Below, piece by piece: positions 21,694-29,724 of a stretch of DNA of 64,000 nt. Positions within the stretch are counted from its first letter, which is position 1. Every line of letters starts with the position of its first letter. The DNA comes from Bifidobacterium pluvialisilvae (GTDB lineage: Bacteria > Actinomycetota > Actinomycetes > Actinomycetales > Bifidobacteriaceae): assembly GCF_019331695.1 (NCBI RefSeq), contig NZ_JAHBBI010000001.1, positions 62,001 through 126,000 of the forward strand, read 5' to 3'. The notes beneath the pieces were generated by a model. The model was not told where the DNA came from and did no database searches. It worked only from the letters and a program-made list of their open reading frames with translations. Position numbers and translations under genes: made by a program.

Positions 21694-22092
21694 TTCGGTT
21701 TGCGGCAGGGAATGCATGGCAACGGAAAGAAGTGACCTCCGTGCCGAGAAGGTGTGGCGGGGAAGTGCTGTGCACGGTATATGGCCATTGCCTGCCTCGT
21801 GAGTCGGGCTCTCCCACCGTGAATCGTTGAAATTGCAATGCGCGGGATGGGGTGTGGGTTTGGTGATATGGCACGGAATCGCCGTATGGTGGCCAGCGTC
21901 GTTCCATACCACGAAAAGCTGGCACGGAACGACGCCTCCGGCGGACGGTGCCGTTCCACGCCCCACGCGCGAAGTCGCGTACGGTGGTTATCCCCAATGC
22001 TTCGTCGAGGGTGGTCCGTCCGTCCACATTCCTCTGCGGCCCGGTGGGCAAGTCGCGTGGCGCCGTATGTTCGTTGCATGGGAATATCACAC
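21694..22092. repeat. Region with degenerate TGGCACGGAAT(C)-type short repeats
   Basis: About 400 bases with no supported gene. Copies of a short motif in both orientations are visible: GGCAGGGAATG near 21706, TGGCACGGAATC at 21867-21878, GTTCCATACCACG near 21901 and TGGCACGGAAC at 21920-21930. Related copies lie at 23060-23300 and, much better preserved, at 40199-40440. Confidence 0.5.
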
Positions 22093-23019
22093 ATGTCGCA
22101 GCCGATGCAGCAGGGCTCCGCTCATTCCATGGGGACGATGCTTGCGGTTCGTCGCAGGGAGACGGTGCGGCTATGCACGGAAGCCGCCAAGCGGGCCGGA
22201 ACGAAGATGCTGTTCGGCATGCAGACGTCGTTGATGCTGCAGGCGATTCCCGTGCCGTCCCGGTGCGATCTGGACGATGAGATACTGCATACCGTGGCAC
22301 GGGATTGGAAGAGGCGCATTCGGGGTCGGGGATTGCAGGCGCATGTCTGGAAAGGCTACGAGAACGGTGCGTTCGTACGGGTCAATCAGCATGTGTACGC
22401 TTTGGATGCCTCACATGTATGGGCTCAGCTTTCGCCTCATATTCCTTTCGAGGAGCTGGTCGTGCTGGCGAATTCCATCATTGCCACGCTGTCCTTGAGA
22501 GGGGCCGGCACATACGACGACGTGTATGCGAGGTTGCGTGATTTGGTGGCGCGGCCCATGCGCTTCACCGGGATACGAAACTGCAGATCGGCGTTAAGGC
22601 TATGCTTGGGAGGCGTTCGTTCACCCATGGAGTCGCGAACGTATCTGTCGTTGATGAGTCACGGCATTCCCGTTCCGAAGGTCGGGATGACGATCCCCGG
22701 GGTGATGTTCCGATCGAATGTTCCGATGACCGTGGACTTGGCGTGGCCGGAGCAGAAGGTGGCTGTCGAGTATGACGGCGACCATCATAGGACCGACCGG
22801 ACGCAATGGCGGCGTGACCAGGAGAAGCGGGAGCTGTTGCGAAGTCACGGCTGGATAGTGGTAATCGTCACTGCGGACGACCTTCGTGATGATGACTCGC
22901 GCGCCGCATTGGCGTTCAGGGTGGCGCGGTATCTGACCGGGCGCGGATTGCGGGTTGATTTTTCCGTGGACGCGACGTCGTTGTCCCAGTTGGCGGGGAG
23001 TATTGCGCCAATATGGTAA
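22093..23019 (+). CDS. DUF559 / Vsr-like endonuclease-domain protein
   Basis: About 308 residues. The C-terminal ~110 residues form a PD-(D/E)XK-like fold: VDLAWPEQKVAVEYDGDHH with the Asp and Glu of the active-site pattern, then RRDQEKRELLRSHGWIVVIVTADDL. The N-terminal part has a winged-helix look typical of AbiEi-type companions of DUF559. The start is uncertain. The frame is open from 21838, but the first part reads like non-coding, repeat-bearing sequence; ATGs at 22078, 22093 and 22129 are the candidates, and GGGA lies 9 bases before 22093. Function is unknown; short degenerate repeats flank the gene on both sides. Confidence 0.7.
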   Translation: MSQPMQQGSAHSMGTMLAVRRRETVRLCTEAAKRAGTKMLFGMQTSLMLQAIPVPSRCDLDDEILHTVARDWKRRIRGRGLQAHVWKGYENGAFVRVNQHVYALDASHVWAQLSPHIPFEELVVLANSIIATLSLRGAGTYDDVYARLRDLVARPMRFTGIRNCRSALRLCLGGVRSPMESRTYLSLMSHGIPVPKVGMTIPGVMFRSNVPMTVDLAWPEQKVAVEYDGDHHRTDRTQWRRDQEKRELLRSHGWIVVIVTADDLRDDDSRAALAFRVARYLTGRGLRVDFSVDATSLSQLAGSIAPIW

Positions 23020-23378
23020 GGCGGAGGTGTTGCCACTGAATGTGGAAACAGGCGTTTGGAAGTCTTCCCTGCCTGTAGATTGTGGCAGAGAACATCATAA
23101 AGCCGGATTCACGGATTCCCTGACACGAATGGTGCCGGTACTCGCGGTTTCGACATTGGCGTTTCAACGATTTCCGCTTGCGTGACGGATTATCTATGGC
23201 ACGGAGTGTTCGAGGGTGCTGATTCTTGGTTGTGTGCCGGAAAATCGTGGCAGGGAATGTAGCGGATTCGGAATCATATGTTCCGTGCCGTCGGAGACAC
23301 GGCTTGTGACGGGAAACGCCTGTTGTGGAGGATTCTGCGGGCGTTTCCCGGCAAATAATCGAGGATGGAGGTACCCGA
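23020..23378. repeat. Region with degraded short repeats downstream of the DUF559 gene
   Basis: 359 bases without a supported gene. Motif copies related to TGGCAGGGAAT occur at 23113-23125 (GGATTCCCTGACA), near 23200 (TGGCACGGAGT), at 23248-23258 (TGGCAGGGAAT) and at 23279-23290 (TGTTCCGTGCC). Confidence 0.5.
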
Positions 23379-24017
23379 CTAGTCAAGCAGGCTCAGGACG
23401 TAGTCTTTGATTTCGCCGTCCTTGGCGTTGGCGGTGAAAAGCTCCTTGAAGTGCTCGCCGGCGAAGGCGCCCTTGACGAGTTCGGGGTCGAGGGCCTTGT
23501 AGATGTCGACCAGCGGCCTGTAGGCGGCGGCGCGTACGCCGTCGAGGATCTTCTTGTTGCGCTGCTCGGGGACGACGCGGTCCTTGGGGTAGCCGGAGCC
23601 CGGTTCCTCGAGCCACATCTGCTCGAAGATGTACTTGAGCTGCAGTTCCTGGCCCCAGCCGTTCTTGAGCGCGAACGGGATGGCCATGGCGTTGCCGTCG
23701 TTGATCTGGGCGAAGGTGTAGGCGTCGAGCGGGTCCTCGACGTGACCGCAGATGACGCCGGGGAAGCTGTTGAGGGCGAGCATGGCGCCCTCGCCGGTGC
23801 CGCAGCCGGTGACGACGAAGTCGGCGGCGCCGGTGTTGAGCAGGGCGGCGGCGAGGATGCCGTTCTGCACGTAGGTGAGCTGGGCGTCGTCGTCGGCCGC
23901 GTACATGCCGTAGTTGTCGACGTCGAAGCCCTTCTCGTCGGCGACCTTCTTCAGGGCGCCGTAGATGAGGCCGTTCTTGGCGGCCTGCGAGTTCTCGTTG
24001 ATGAGTGCGATACGCAT
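23379..24017 (-). CDS. dhuI: RpiB/LacAB-family isomerase, DhuI type (4-deoxy-L-threo-5-hexosulose-uronate ketol-isomerase)
   Basis: 212 residues. The N-terminus MRIALINENSQAAKN, the VTGCGTGEGAMLALNSFPG core and YPKDRVVPEQRN match the RpiB-like group that includes streptococcal DhuI. That enzyme isomerises the unsaturated uronate released by uronyl hydrolases to 2,5-diketo-3-deoxygluconate. The N-terminal third contains the RpiB-type active-site Cys in TGCGTGEG. Context supports this reading, since dhuD and GH105 lie directly upstream on the same strand. A ribose-5-phosphate isomerase role is less likely given length and context. CGAAAGGAAACAC precedes the ATG. Confidence 0.85.
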   Translation of the reverse strand: MRIALINENSQAAKNGLIYGALKKVADEKGFDVDNYGMYAADDDAQLTYVQNGILAAALLNTGAADFVVTGCGTGEGAMLALNSFPGVICGHVEDPLDAYTFAQINDGNAMAIPFALKNGWGQELQLKYIFEQMWLEEPGSGYPKDRVVPEQRNKKILDGVRAAAYRPLVDIYKALDPELVKGAFAGEHFKELFTANAKDGEIKDYVLSLLD

Positions 24018-24068
24018 TGTGTTTCCTTTCGTTGGATGGTGGTGTGTTGTAGGGGATGTTCGACTGTT

Positions 24069-24156
24069 GTCATCCTGAGCGGAGGGCGAAGCCCGGAGTC
24101 GAAGGATCTTGCGCCCGACGACATCCGGATCCTTCGACTGCGCTCAGGATGACAAG
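24069..24156. repeat. R2-type palindromic repeat
   Basis: GTCATCCTGAGCGGAGGGCG and GTCGAAGGATC are mirrored by GGATCCTTCGACTGCG and CTCAGGATGAC. It is the least elaborated R2 copy in the window and a useful reference for the element. Confidence 0.8.
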
Positions 24157-24193
24157 ATGGTGTGTTGGATGACATGGTTGGATTTGGGGTGTC

Positions 24194-24241
24194 GTCCTCC
24201 CCTCAGTCGCCTGTGGCGACAGCTCCCCTCCAGAGGGGAGC
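24194..24241 (-). repeat. R1-type palindromic repeat, inverted orientation
   Basis: CTCCCCTCAGTCGCC, then GGCGACAGCTCCCCTCC and AGAGGGGAGCC: the reverse complement of the R1 pattern seen at 32390-32437. Confidence 0.75.
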
Positions 24242-24296
24242 CAAGAAGGTTATGTGGTTTCGGCCGTCGCCGGGCGAAGGCGCGCGCCTCCTGAGC

Positions 24297-24403
24297 GTGA
24301 TTGTCGGATGATGCGTGCGACTTTAAGGCGTGGAGAATGAAGGCGTACAAAAGTACGTCGAGTTCTCCACAACGCGGAAGGCGCTCCATCATCCGACAAT
24401 CAC
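24297..24403. repeat. 107-bp hairpin with 17-bp perfect terminal inverted repeats, MITE-like or terminator
   Basis: GTGATTGTCGGATGATG (24297-24313) is the exact inverse of 24387-24403. Inside, GTGGAGAA (24330-24337) pairs with TTCTCCAC (24363-24370), and CGTAC pairs with GTACG around AAAA. It begins 4 bases past the dhuD stop. No target-site duplication is visible, so it may be a terminator-like structure and not a mobile element. Confidence 0.65.
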
Positions 24404-24406
24404 CGG

Positions 24407-25216
24407 TCACGGTTGTTTGCCGATGTAGGCGAGGATGCCGCCGTCGACGTACAGGACGTGCCCGTTGACGAAGTCGCTGGCGTCGGAGGCGAGGAACACG
24501 GCGGGGCCCTTGAGGTCGTCGGGGGTGCCCCATCGTGCGGCGGGGGTCTTGGCGATGATGAACTGGTCGAAGGGGTGGCGGGAGCCGTCGGCCTGGCGTT
24601 CGCGCAATGGCGCGGTCTGCGGGGTGGCGATGTAGCCGGGGCCGATGCCGTTGCATTGGATGTTGGCTTCGCCGTATTCGGAGCAGATGTTGCGGGTGAG
24701 CATCTTGAGTCCGCCTTTGGCTGCGGCGTAGGCGGAGACGGTTTCGCGGCCGAGTTCGCTCATCATGGAGCAGATGTTGATGATCTTGCCGTGGCCCTTG
24801 GCGATCATGCCGGGGATGACGGCCTTGGAGACGATGAACGGTCCGTTGAGGTCGATGTCGACGACCTGGCGGAAGTCGGCGGCGCTCATTTCGGTCATGG
24901 GGATGCGTTTGATGATGCCCGCATTGTTCACCAACACATCGATGATGCCGTACTTGTCGTTGATGTCCTTGACCATGGCGTTGACGGCGTCCTCGTCGGT
25001 GACGTCGCACCGGTAGCCGTGGGCTTCGTATCCGAGGTCGGCGTACTCCTTCTCGGCCTTGTCGATTTCGTCCTGTTTGCGGGCGTTGAACACGATTCTG
25101 GCGCCGGCCTCGGCGAGCGCCGAGGCGATGGCGAAGCCGATGCCGTAGGTGGCGCCGGTCACGAGGGCGAGCTTTCCTTTGAGGGAGAAGCTGTCCATGG
25201 AGAATCCTTCTGCCAT
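24407..25216 (-). CDS. dhuD: SDR-family 2-keto-3-deoxygluconate-forming dehydrogenase (DhuD/KduD type)
   Basis: 269 residues. The Rossmann motif GATYGIG, NNAG and the catalytic Ser plus YAAAK (SAYAAAKGGLKML) identify a classical SDR. The run ICSEYGEANIQCNGIGPGYI and the ending HVLYVDGGILAYIG are characteristic of the gluconate 5-dehydrogenase/DhuD group that reduces 2,5-diketo-3-deoxygluconate to KDG with NADH. The ATG at 25216 follows AAAGAAGGAAAC. It lies between GH105 (108 bp upstream) and dhuI (downstream), consistent with one catabolic unit for unsaturated uronates. Confidence 0.9.
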   Translation of the reverse strand: MAEGFSMDSFSLKGKLALVTGATYGIGFAIASALAEAGARIVFNARKQDEIDKAEKEYADLGYEAHGYRCDVTDEDAVNAMVKDINDKYGIIDVLVNNAGIIKRIPMTEMSAADFRQVVDIDLNGPFIVSKAVIPGMIAKGHGKIINICSMMSELGRETVSAYAAAKGGLKMLTRNICSEYGEANIQCNGIGPGYIATPQTAPLRERQADGSRHPFDQFIIAKTPAARWGTPDDLKGPAVFLASDASDFVNGHVLYVDGGILAYIGKQP

Positions 25217-25324
25217 GTTTCCTTCTTTCTGGATTGTTGTTCCGGGATGGGTTGATGATGGTTGGTTTCTGGTTCCGTCTTTATGTATAGTCGCGTCTTC
25301 CACTGGGCGTGGGTGCTGCCGCGT

Positions 25325-26455
25325 TCAGCAGAACGAGATGAGGTATTCGGTGAAGGCGAGCACGGTGAGTGACTGTCCGTAGGGCATGGCCGTGCGGTCG
25401 ATGTTGCGGTAGTAGTCGAGGCTGTCTTCGAGGCCGGTGCCGACGGAGACGTTCTGCACTTCGCCGTGCTCGTCGATCTGGCCGAGCAGTGCCGTGATGG
25501 CCTTTTCGGCCACGGCGGCGTACTTCTGGTCGATGTAGCGTCGGTGCACGGCTTTGAGGATGCCGTAGGCGATGCCTGCGGTGGCGGAGGATTCCACGTA
25601 GGAGTTCGGGTCGTCGAGCAGCGTGTGCCACATGCCGGATTCGTCCTGGAGCTTGGCGAGCGTCTCCACTTGACGGTTGAGCAGGGTGATGAGCCACTCG
25701 CGGACGAGGTCGCCTTTTTTGAGGCCGGCGGTTTCGATGAATTCGGGGATGCCGATGGTGATCCAGCAGTTGCCGCGGGCCCACAGGGCTCCGGCGTAGT
25801 GGTCGCGGCGGTTGAAGTTCCAGCCGTGGTACCACAGGCCGTTGGTGCGGTTCATGAGGTATTCGGCGTGGATGAGGAACTGGTACTTGGCTTCCTCCAC
25901 GTAGTCGGGGTGGTCGAGCAGCCGCCCGATCTTGGTGAGCGGCATGACCGTCATCATGAGGGTGTCGTCCCACAGCTGTTCGAGGTGGGGGTCCTGGATG
26001 GTGGCGTGCGCCATGCCGCCGCCGGTGGTGCGGGGCATGTCCTCCATGGCCCATTTGGCCCACTGGTCGAGGTAGGGCTGGAAGCGGGTGTCGCCGGTGT
26101 CCTCGTAGAGGCAGGCCATGGCGAGCAGCGGTGCCATGGAGTTGACGTTCTTGGAGGGGGATCCTTCGGCCAGTGCGTTGTCGAACCAGTCGGTGACGAC
26201 CTTGAGGGCCTTGGGGTTGCCGGTGAGCTTGTAGTTCTTGTAGATGCCGTAGAGGCCGACGCCCTGAGGCCAGTTCCAGACCTTCCAGCTTTTGTCGTCG
26301 ACGACGATGTCGCCGAAGTGCAGCAGGAACCTGCCTTCGGGGTCGTCGATGGTGGTGAGGTTTTCGATCATGAGGTCGATTTTGCTTTGGATGAGCTCGC
26401 GACTCGGGCGATCGCCTGCAGGACTGGTGCCTGTGATCTTGTCGTTGGTGGTCAT
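25325..26455 (-). CDS. GH105/GH88-family unsaturated rhamnogalacturonyl (uronyl) hydrolase
   Basis: 376 residues, an (alpha/alpha)6-barrel enzyme that hydrates and releases the 4,5-unsaturated uronate at the non-reducing end of lyase products. Family motifs are visible: WNWPQGVGLYGIYK, QLWDDTLMM (the Asp equivalent to the YteR catalytic residue), NGLWYHGWN and ALWARGNCWI. No signal peptide, so it acts in the cytoplasm on imported oligosaccharides. The ATG at 26455 is preferred to the longer frame; AGAGGAACG lies upstream. Its product feeds DhuI. It is divergent from a GPH symporter. Confidence 0.92.
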   Translation of the reverse strand: MTTNDKITGTSPAGDRPSRELIQSKIDLMIENLTTIDDPEGRFLLHFGDIVVDDKSWKVWNWPQGVGLYGIYKNYKLTGNPKALKVVTDWFDNALAEGSPSKNVNSMAPLLAMACLYEDTGDTRFQPYLDQWAKWAMEDMPRTTGGGMAHATIQDPHLEQLWDDTLMMTVMPLTKIGRLLDHPDYVEEAKYQFLIHAEYLMNRTNGLWYHGWNFNRRDHYAGALWARGNCWITIGIPEFIETAGLKKGDLVREWLITLLNRQVETLAKLQDESGMWHTLLDDPNSYVESSATAGIAYGILKAVHRRYIDQKYAAVAEKAITALLGQIDEHGEVQNVSVGTGLEDSLDYYRNIDRTAMPYGQSLTVLAFTEYLISFC

Positions 26456-26845
26456 TGCTGTGACGTTCCTCTTTTCTGTCATCGCCGTTGATGCGGGTCG
26501 GATGGATGCCTCCATCGTATGGTGTTCGATTCCGTGACATTCGTTGGAATAATTGCAGTTTTTGACTGCGGACTATGGAATTTTGAGCAATGTGGTGCGA
26601 GTGGCGATAGGTTCCATGATGAAGGCTATGCCGTATTGTCGAAAAACGGCAATCCGACGAAGACGGCAATTTTGCATAGGTGCTCGACGTTTTTTGATAT
26701 TCCTTGCCGGTGTCTGTCGGATTGATATCGATTACATTACGTGAGTACGTTCGCGCTGAAAACAAAAGCGAACAGAATCAATCATCACATGTTCCAAACC
26801 GAACGTCTATGGAGACCCTCGGCCATGGGACGAAAGGGGAGAGAC
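26456..26845. promoter_or_regulatory. Divergent promoter region between GH105 and a GPH symporter
   Basis: 390 bases, lower in GC than the flanking genes. ACGGCAAT occurs twice (from 26646 and 26664) with an inverted TGCCGT at 26629-26634. TGATATCGAT (26723-26732) is identical to a decamer upstream of the PL26 gene (33332-33341). GTTCGC and GCGAAC flank 26748-26772. No promoter hexamers were assigned with confidence. Confidence 0.5.
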
Positions 26846-28324
26846 ATGGCTTCGGCAACAGCACCGAGGGTGGTGTCGCACACACCGTCCGCAAGGAACC
26901 GCGACGGCGGTCTGTCCGCTACGGCCGCGCCGTTCGGCATCGGAGACAAGATCGGCTACATGTTCGGCGACGTCGGCAACTGCTTCATCCTGAGTCTGGT
27001 CAACGGCTTCGTGCTGAAGTTCTACACCGACGGCCTCGGCATCCCCGCCGCCATCGTCGGCGTCACGATGATGCTCACCAAGGTTTTCGACGCCTTCGTC
27101 GACGTCTACGTGGGCAACAAGGCCGACGAAAGCCACGCCAAACCCGGCGAGGGCCGATTCCGTCCATGGATCCGGCGCTTCCGCTACCCGTTCATCCTCG
27201 TCTCCATCCTGCTGTTCCTGCCGATGGTGGCCTCGTGGGCATTGCCCGCCAAGGTGGCGTACATCGCCGTCACCTACGTGCTGTTCAACGTGTTCCTGTC
27301 CACGGTGAACATCCCGTACGGCGCTCTCGCCTCCGCGCTGAGCGCCAGGTCCGACGAGCGTGCGTCGCTGTCCACCTACCGTTCCACCGGCTCCGCCATT
27401 GCCAACGTCGCCACCGGCTACATGATTCCGATGTTCATGTACGAGACCGACGCGAACGGCGACCTCGCCGTCTCCGCCACGCACTTCCTCCTCATCGCCA
27501 TCGTCTGCGGCGCACTGGCGTACCTGTCCTATGAGATCACCATCCGCCTCACCACCGAACGCACCAACGTGCAGACCGGCCGCAAACTCGACGCGAGGAA
27601 GATGGTCACCTCCATGTTCAAGGACCGTGCCCTGCTTGCCCTCATCGTCGCCGACTTCTTCGTCGTCATCAACCAGCAGCTCGCCTCCATCAACCAGACC
27701 TTCCTGTTCGACACGTACTTCCACAGCAAGACCGGCATGGCCATCGCCGTGATGTTCAACTTCATCACCGTGCTCGTGCTCGCCCCGTTCGCCACCGGCA
27801 TCGCCCGCCGATTCGGCAAGCGCGAGACCTCCGTGGCCACGCTCGCCTTCGCCGTGGTCGTCTACGGCATCATGTACTTCGCCCATCTGACCGACTGGCG
27901 TGCCTACCTCGTGCTCATGTTCTTCGGCGCGATCGGTGCGGGCTACTTCAACCTCATGGTGTGGGCGTTCATCACCGACGTCATCGATCATCATCAGGCC
28001 ATCACGAAGATCCGCGAGGACGGCACCATCTATGGGCTCAATTCCTGGGCGCGCAAGATGGGCCAGACCGCATCGAACGGCATCAGCGGCATCCTGCTCG
28101 GCTTCATCGGCTACCGGTCGGTCGCCGGCCATGCCGTGACGCAGTCGGCCGGCACCGTCGAGGGCGTGTATGCGCTCGCCACGCTGCTGCCCGTCGTCTG
28201 CCTCGGCATCGCCGCGCTTATCCTCGCGTTCTGGTATCCGCTCGGCAAGAAGGAGATCGCCGAAACCGAACGCATCCTCGCCGGGGACCGCGCCAAGACC
28301 GAGGTCGAGGTGGCCGAGGGCTGA
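26846..28324 (+). CDS. GPH-family (MFS) oligosaccharide/uronide:cation symporter
   Basis: 492 residues with about 12 TM segments. GDKIGYMFGDVGNCF at the N-terminus and KVFDAFVDVYVGNKAD (the GPH motif after TM2) place it in the glycoside-pentoside-hexuronide family. A long Ala/Ser/Thr-rich cytoplasmic N-terminus precedes TM1. AAGGGGAGAG lies before the ATG at 26846. Divergent from GH105, it is the probable importer of unsaturated rhamnogalacturonan or uronide oligosaccharides (inference from context). Confidence 0.87.
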   Translation: MASATAPRVVSHTPSARNRDGGLSATAAPFGIGDKIGYMFGDVGNCFILSLVNGFVLKFYTDGLGIPAAIVGVTMMLTKVFDAFVDVYVGNKADESHAKPGEGRFRPWIRRFRYPFILVSILLFLPMVASWALPAKVAYIAVTYVLFNVFLSTVNIPYGALASALSARSDERASLSTYRSTGSAIANVATGYMIPMFMYETDANGDLAVSATHFLLIAIVCGALAYLSYEITIRLTTERTNVQTGRKLDARKMVTSMFKDRALLALIVADFFVVINQQLASINQTFLFDTYFHSKTGMAIAVMFNFITVLVLAPFATGIARRFGKRETSVATLAFAVVVYGIMYFAHLTDWRAYLVLMFFGAIGAGYFNLMVWAFITDVIDHHQAITKIREDGTIYGLNSWARKMGQTASNGISGILLGFIGYRSVAGHAVTQSAGTVEGVYALATLLPVVCLGIAALILAFWYPLGKKEIAETERILAGDRAKTEVEVAEG

Positions 28325-28392
28325 TGCCGGCCTTCGGCTGGTCGTCCGTAGACGATAGATAATGAACATTTTCTGATATATGTTGCGCCATC

Positions 28393-28422
28393 TTGGCAGG
28401 GAAAACCGCATATATTGATAAT
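28393..28422 (+). promoter_or_regulatory. Sigma70-like promoter for the 41-residue ORF
   Basis: A -35 TTGGCA (28393-28398) and a -10 GATAAT (28417-28422) are spaced by 18 bases, each one mismatch from consensus. Transcription would begin about 30 bases before the start codon. Confidence 0.6.
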
Positions 28423-28460
28423 CGTCAACGAAAAACGAGGAAAAAGGAGGTGAGCAAACG

Positions 28461-28586
28461 ATGGGATTCAAGAAGAACCTGATGCGTGGCATGGCGCTCG
28501 CCGGCTTCGCCGGCATGGCCTACATGTCCGACGAGATGGCCCGCACGGCATATGAAGTCGCCCGCGGCATCGAGAACGAGCGCTGA
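28461..28586 (+). CDS. 41-residue small protein with strong ribosome-binding site
   Basis: AAAGGAGGTGAGC, a near-perfect anti-16S match, precedes the ATG at 28461. The product begins MGFKKNLMRGMALAGFAGMA and ends EVARGIENER. A basic start, a short hydrophobic Gly/Ala/Met stretch (about residues 8-22) and a charged tail suggest a membrane-associated peptide or an amphipathic helix. It has its own promoter candidate, and no family was recognised. It is shorter than usual gene-calling limits and could be overlooked. Confidence 0.7.
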   Translation: MGFKKNLMRGMALAGFAGMAYMSDEMARTAYEVARGIENER

Positions 28587-28741
28587 CGAACGGCAAATGG
28601 GCGGATGCGGCCAATGGAGTCCGTATTCCCGTTTCCCCCTTCTCCCGTATATTCGAATCCGATATCCTGAAACCGTGCATGGCACGTGCATGGCATGGGA
28701 CGTATGGCCCCCGCCACTATGATTCCACGACAAGGAACGGT

Positions 28742-29704
28742 ATGAACATCAAGGACGTATTCCACAACTGCATGGGTGTCAGGACCGAGCCGGACGGGCT
28801 GCATCCGGTGAGATTCCCCGATCGGCTGCTCGACTTCTATCGCGAACGCGGCGATATGACCGACATCCGCGCCAACGCGACGGCCGGCATCACCATGGAT
28901 TTCGTCACATCGGCCGACACGGTGCGGTTCGATTACGCCACAGGCCGGTTCTGCCGTCCGTTCGTCACATTCGACGTCTACGAGAACGACGTGTTCATGG
29001 CCACCATCCGCGAACCCGACGAGTCGCCGTCCGGCACGGTGACGTATGCCAAGCGCAACCAGGGGCGAACCCGGTTGACGTTCGTGCTGCCGTACACCAC
29101 TGATGTACGCATCGGCGCGTACGATTTCGGCGATGACGTCCAGCCGGTGGCGGACGAGCGGCCGCGTATGCTGTTCCTCGGCGACTCCATCACCCAGGGT
29201 ATGACCTCGCTGCGTCCCTCGCAGGGCTACGCGTATCTGCTGGCGCGGACGATGGGTGTCCGTCCGCTCAACTGGGGCGTCGGCTCCTACGTGTTCGACG
29301 CGCGTACGCTCGACGACGTGCAGGACATTGATGCCGACGCCATCGTGGTCGCCTATGGAACCAACGACTACACGAGGATTCGCGAGGGGGAGATGACCTT
29401 CGGGGAATTCGAGGCCACGGTGGCGGAATACATGGCCACACTGCGGCAGGTGAGTGGGGGAGCCTCGGTGAAGGTCATCACGCCGATATGGAGGTCGGCC
29501 GGATGTTCCACGGATGAGGAGCTGACGTTGATGGACCGTGTGCGTGCGGTGATTGCCAACCAGGCAATACGTCAGCGATTCGACGTCATCGACGGACTGT
29601 CCCTGGTGGGACACGATGACGCGTTCCTCGCCGATGGTCTTCATCCCAACGACTTGGGCGCCAACATGATGACGAACGGCATCCTGCGCGCGATGCTGGG
29701 GTAG
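28742..29704 (+). CDS. SGNH/GDSL esterase with N-terminal beta-sandwich domain
   Basis: 320 residues. An N-terminal beta-rich domain (about 1-130) is followed by an SGNH hydrolase: block I FLGDSITQG with the catalytic Ser, the Gly block in NWGVGS, block III YGTNDY, and block V ADGLHPND with the catalytic Asp and His. The architecture resembles CE2-like carbohydrate acetylesterases. No signal peptide. AAGGAACGG precedes the ATG at 28742. The pectin context suggests removal of acetyl groups from imported oligosaccharides (inference). Confidence 0.82.
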   Translation: MNIKDVFHNCMGVRTEPDGLHPVRFPDRLLDFYRERGDMTDIRANATAGITMDFVTSADTVRFDYATGRFCRPFVTFDVYENDVFMATIREPDESPSGTVTYAKRNQGRTRLTFVLPYTTDVRIGAYDFGDDVQPVADERPRMLFLGDSITQGMTSLRPSQGYAYLLARTMGVRPLNWGVGSYVFDARTLDDVQDIDADAIVVAYGTNDYTRIREGEMTFGEFEATVAEYMATLRQVSGGASVKVITPIWRSAGCSTDEELTLMDRVRAVIANQAIRQRFDVIDGLSLVGHDDAFLADGLHPNDLGANMMTNGILRAMLG

Positions 29705-29724
29705 GGAAGCAATCACAACGGTGG

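Noticed and set aside
21838-22092. 85-residue N-terminal extension of the DUF559 protein
   Set aside because: Arg/Met-rich with no domain pattern and carrying the intergenic repeat motif; the conserved protein begins later.
28645-28670. TTCGAATCC resembling a tRNA T-loop
   Set aside because: No acceptor stem, D-arm or anticodon arm can be formed around it.
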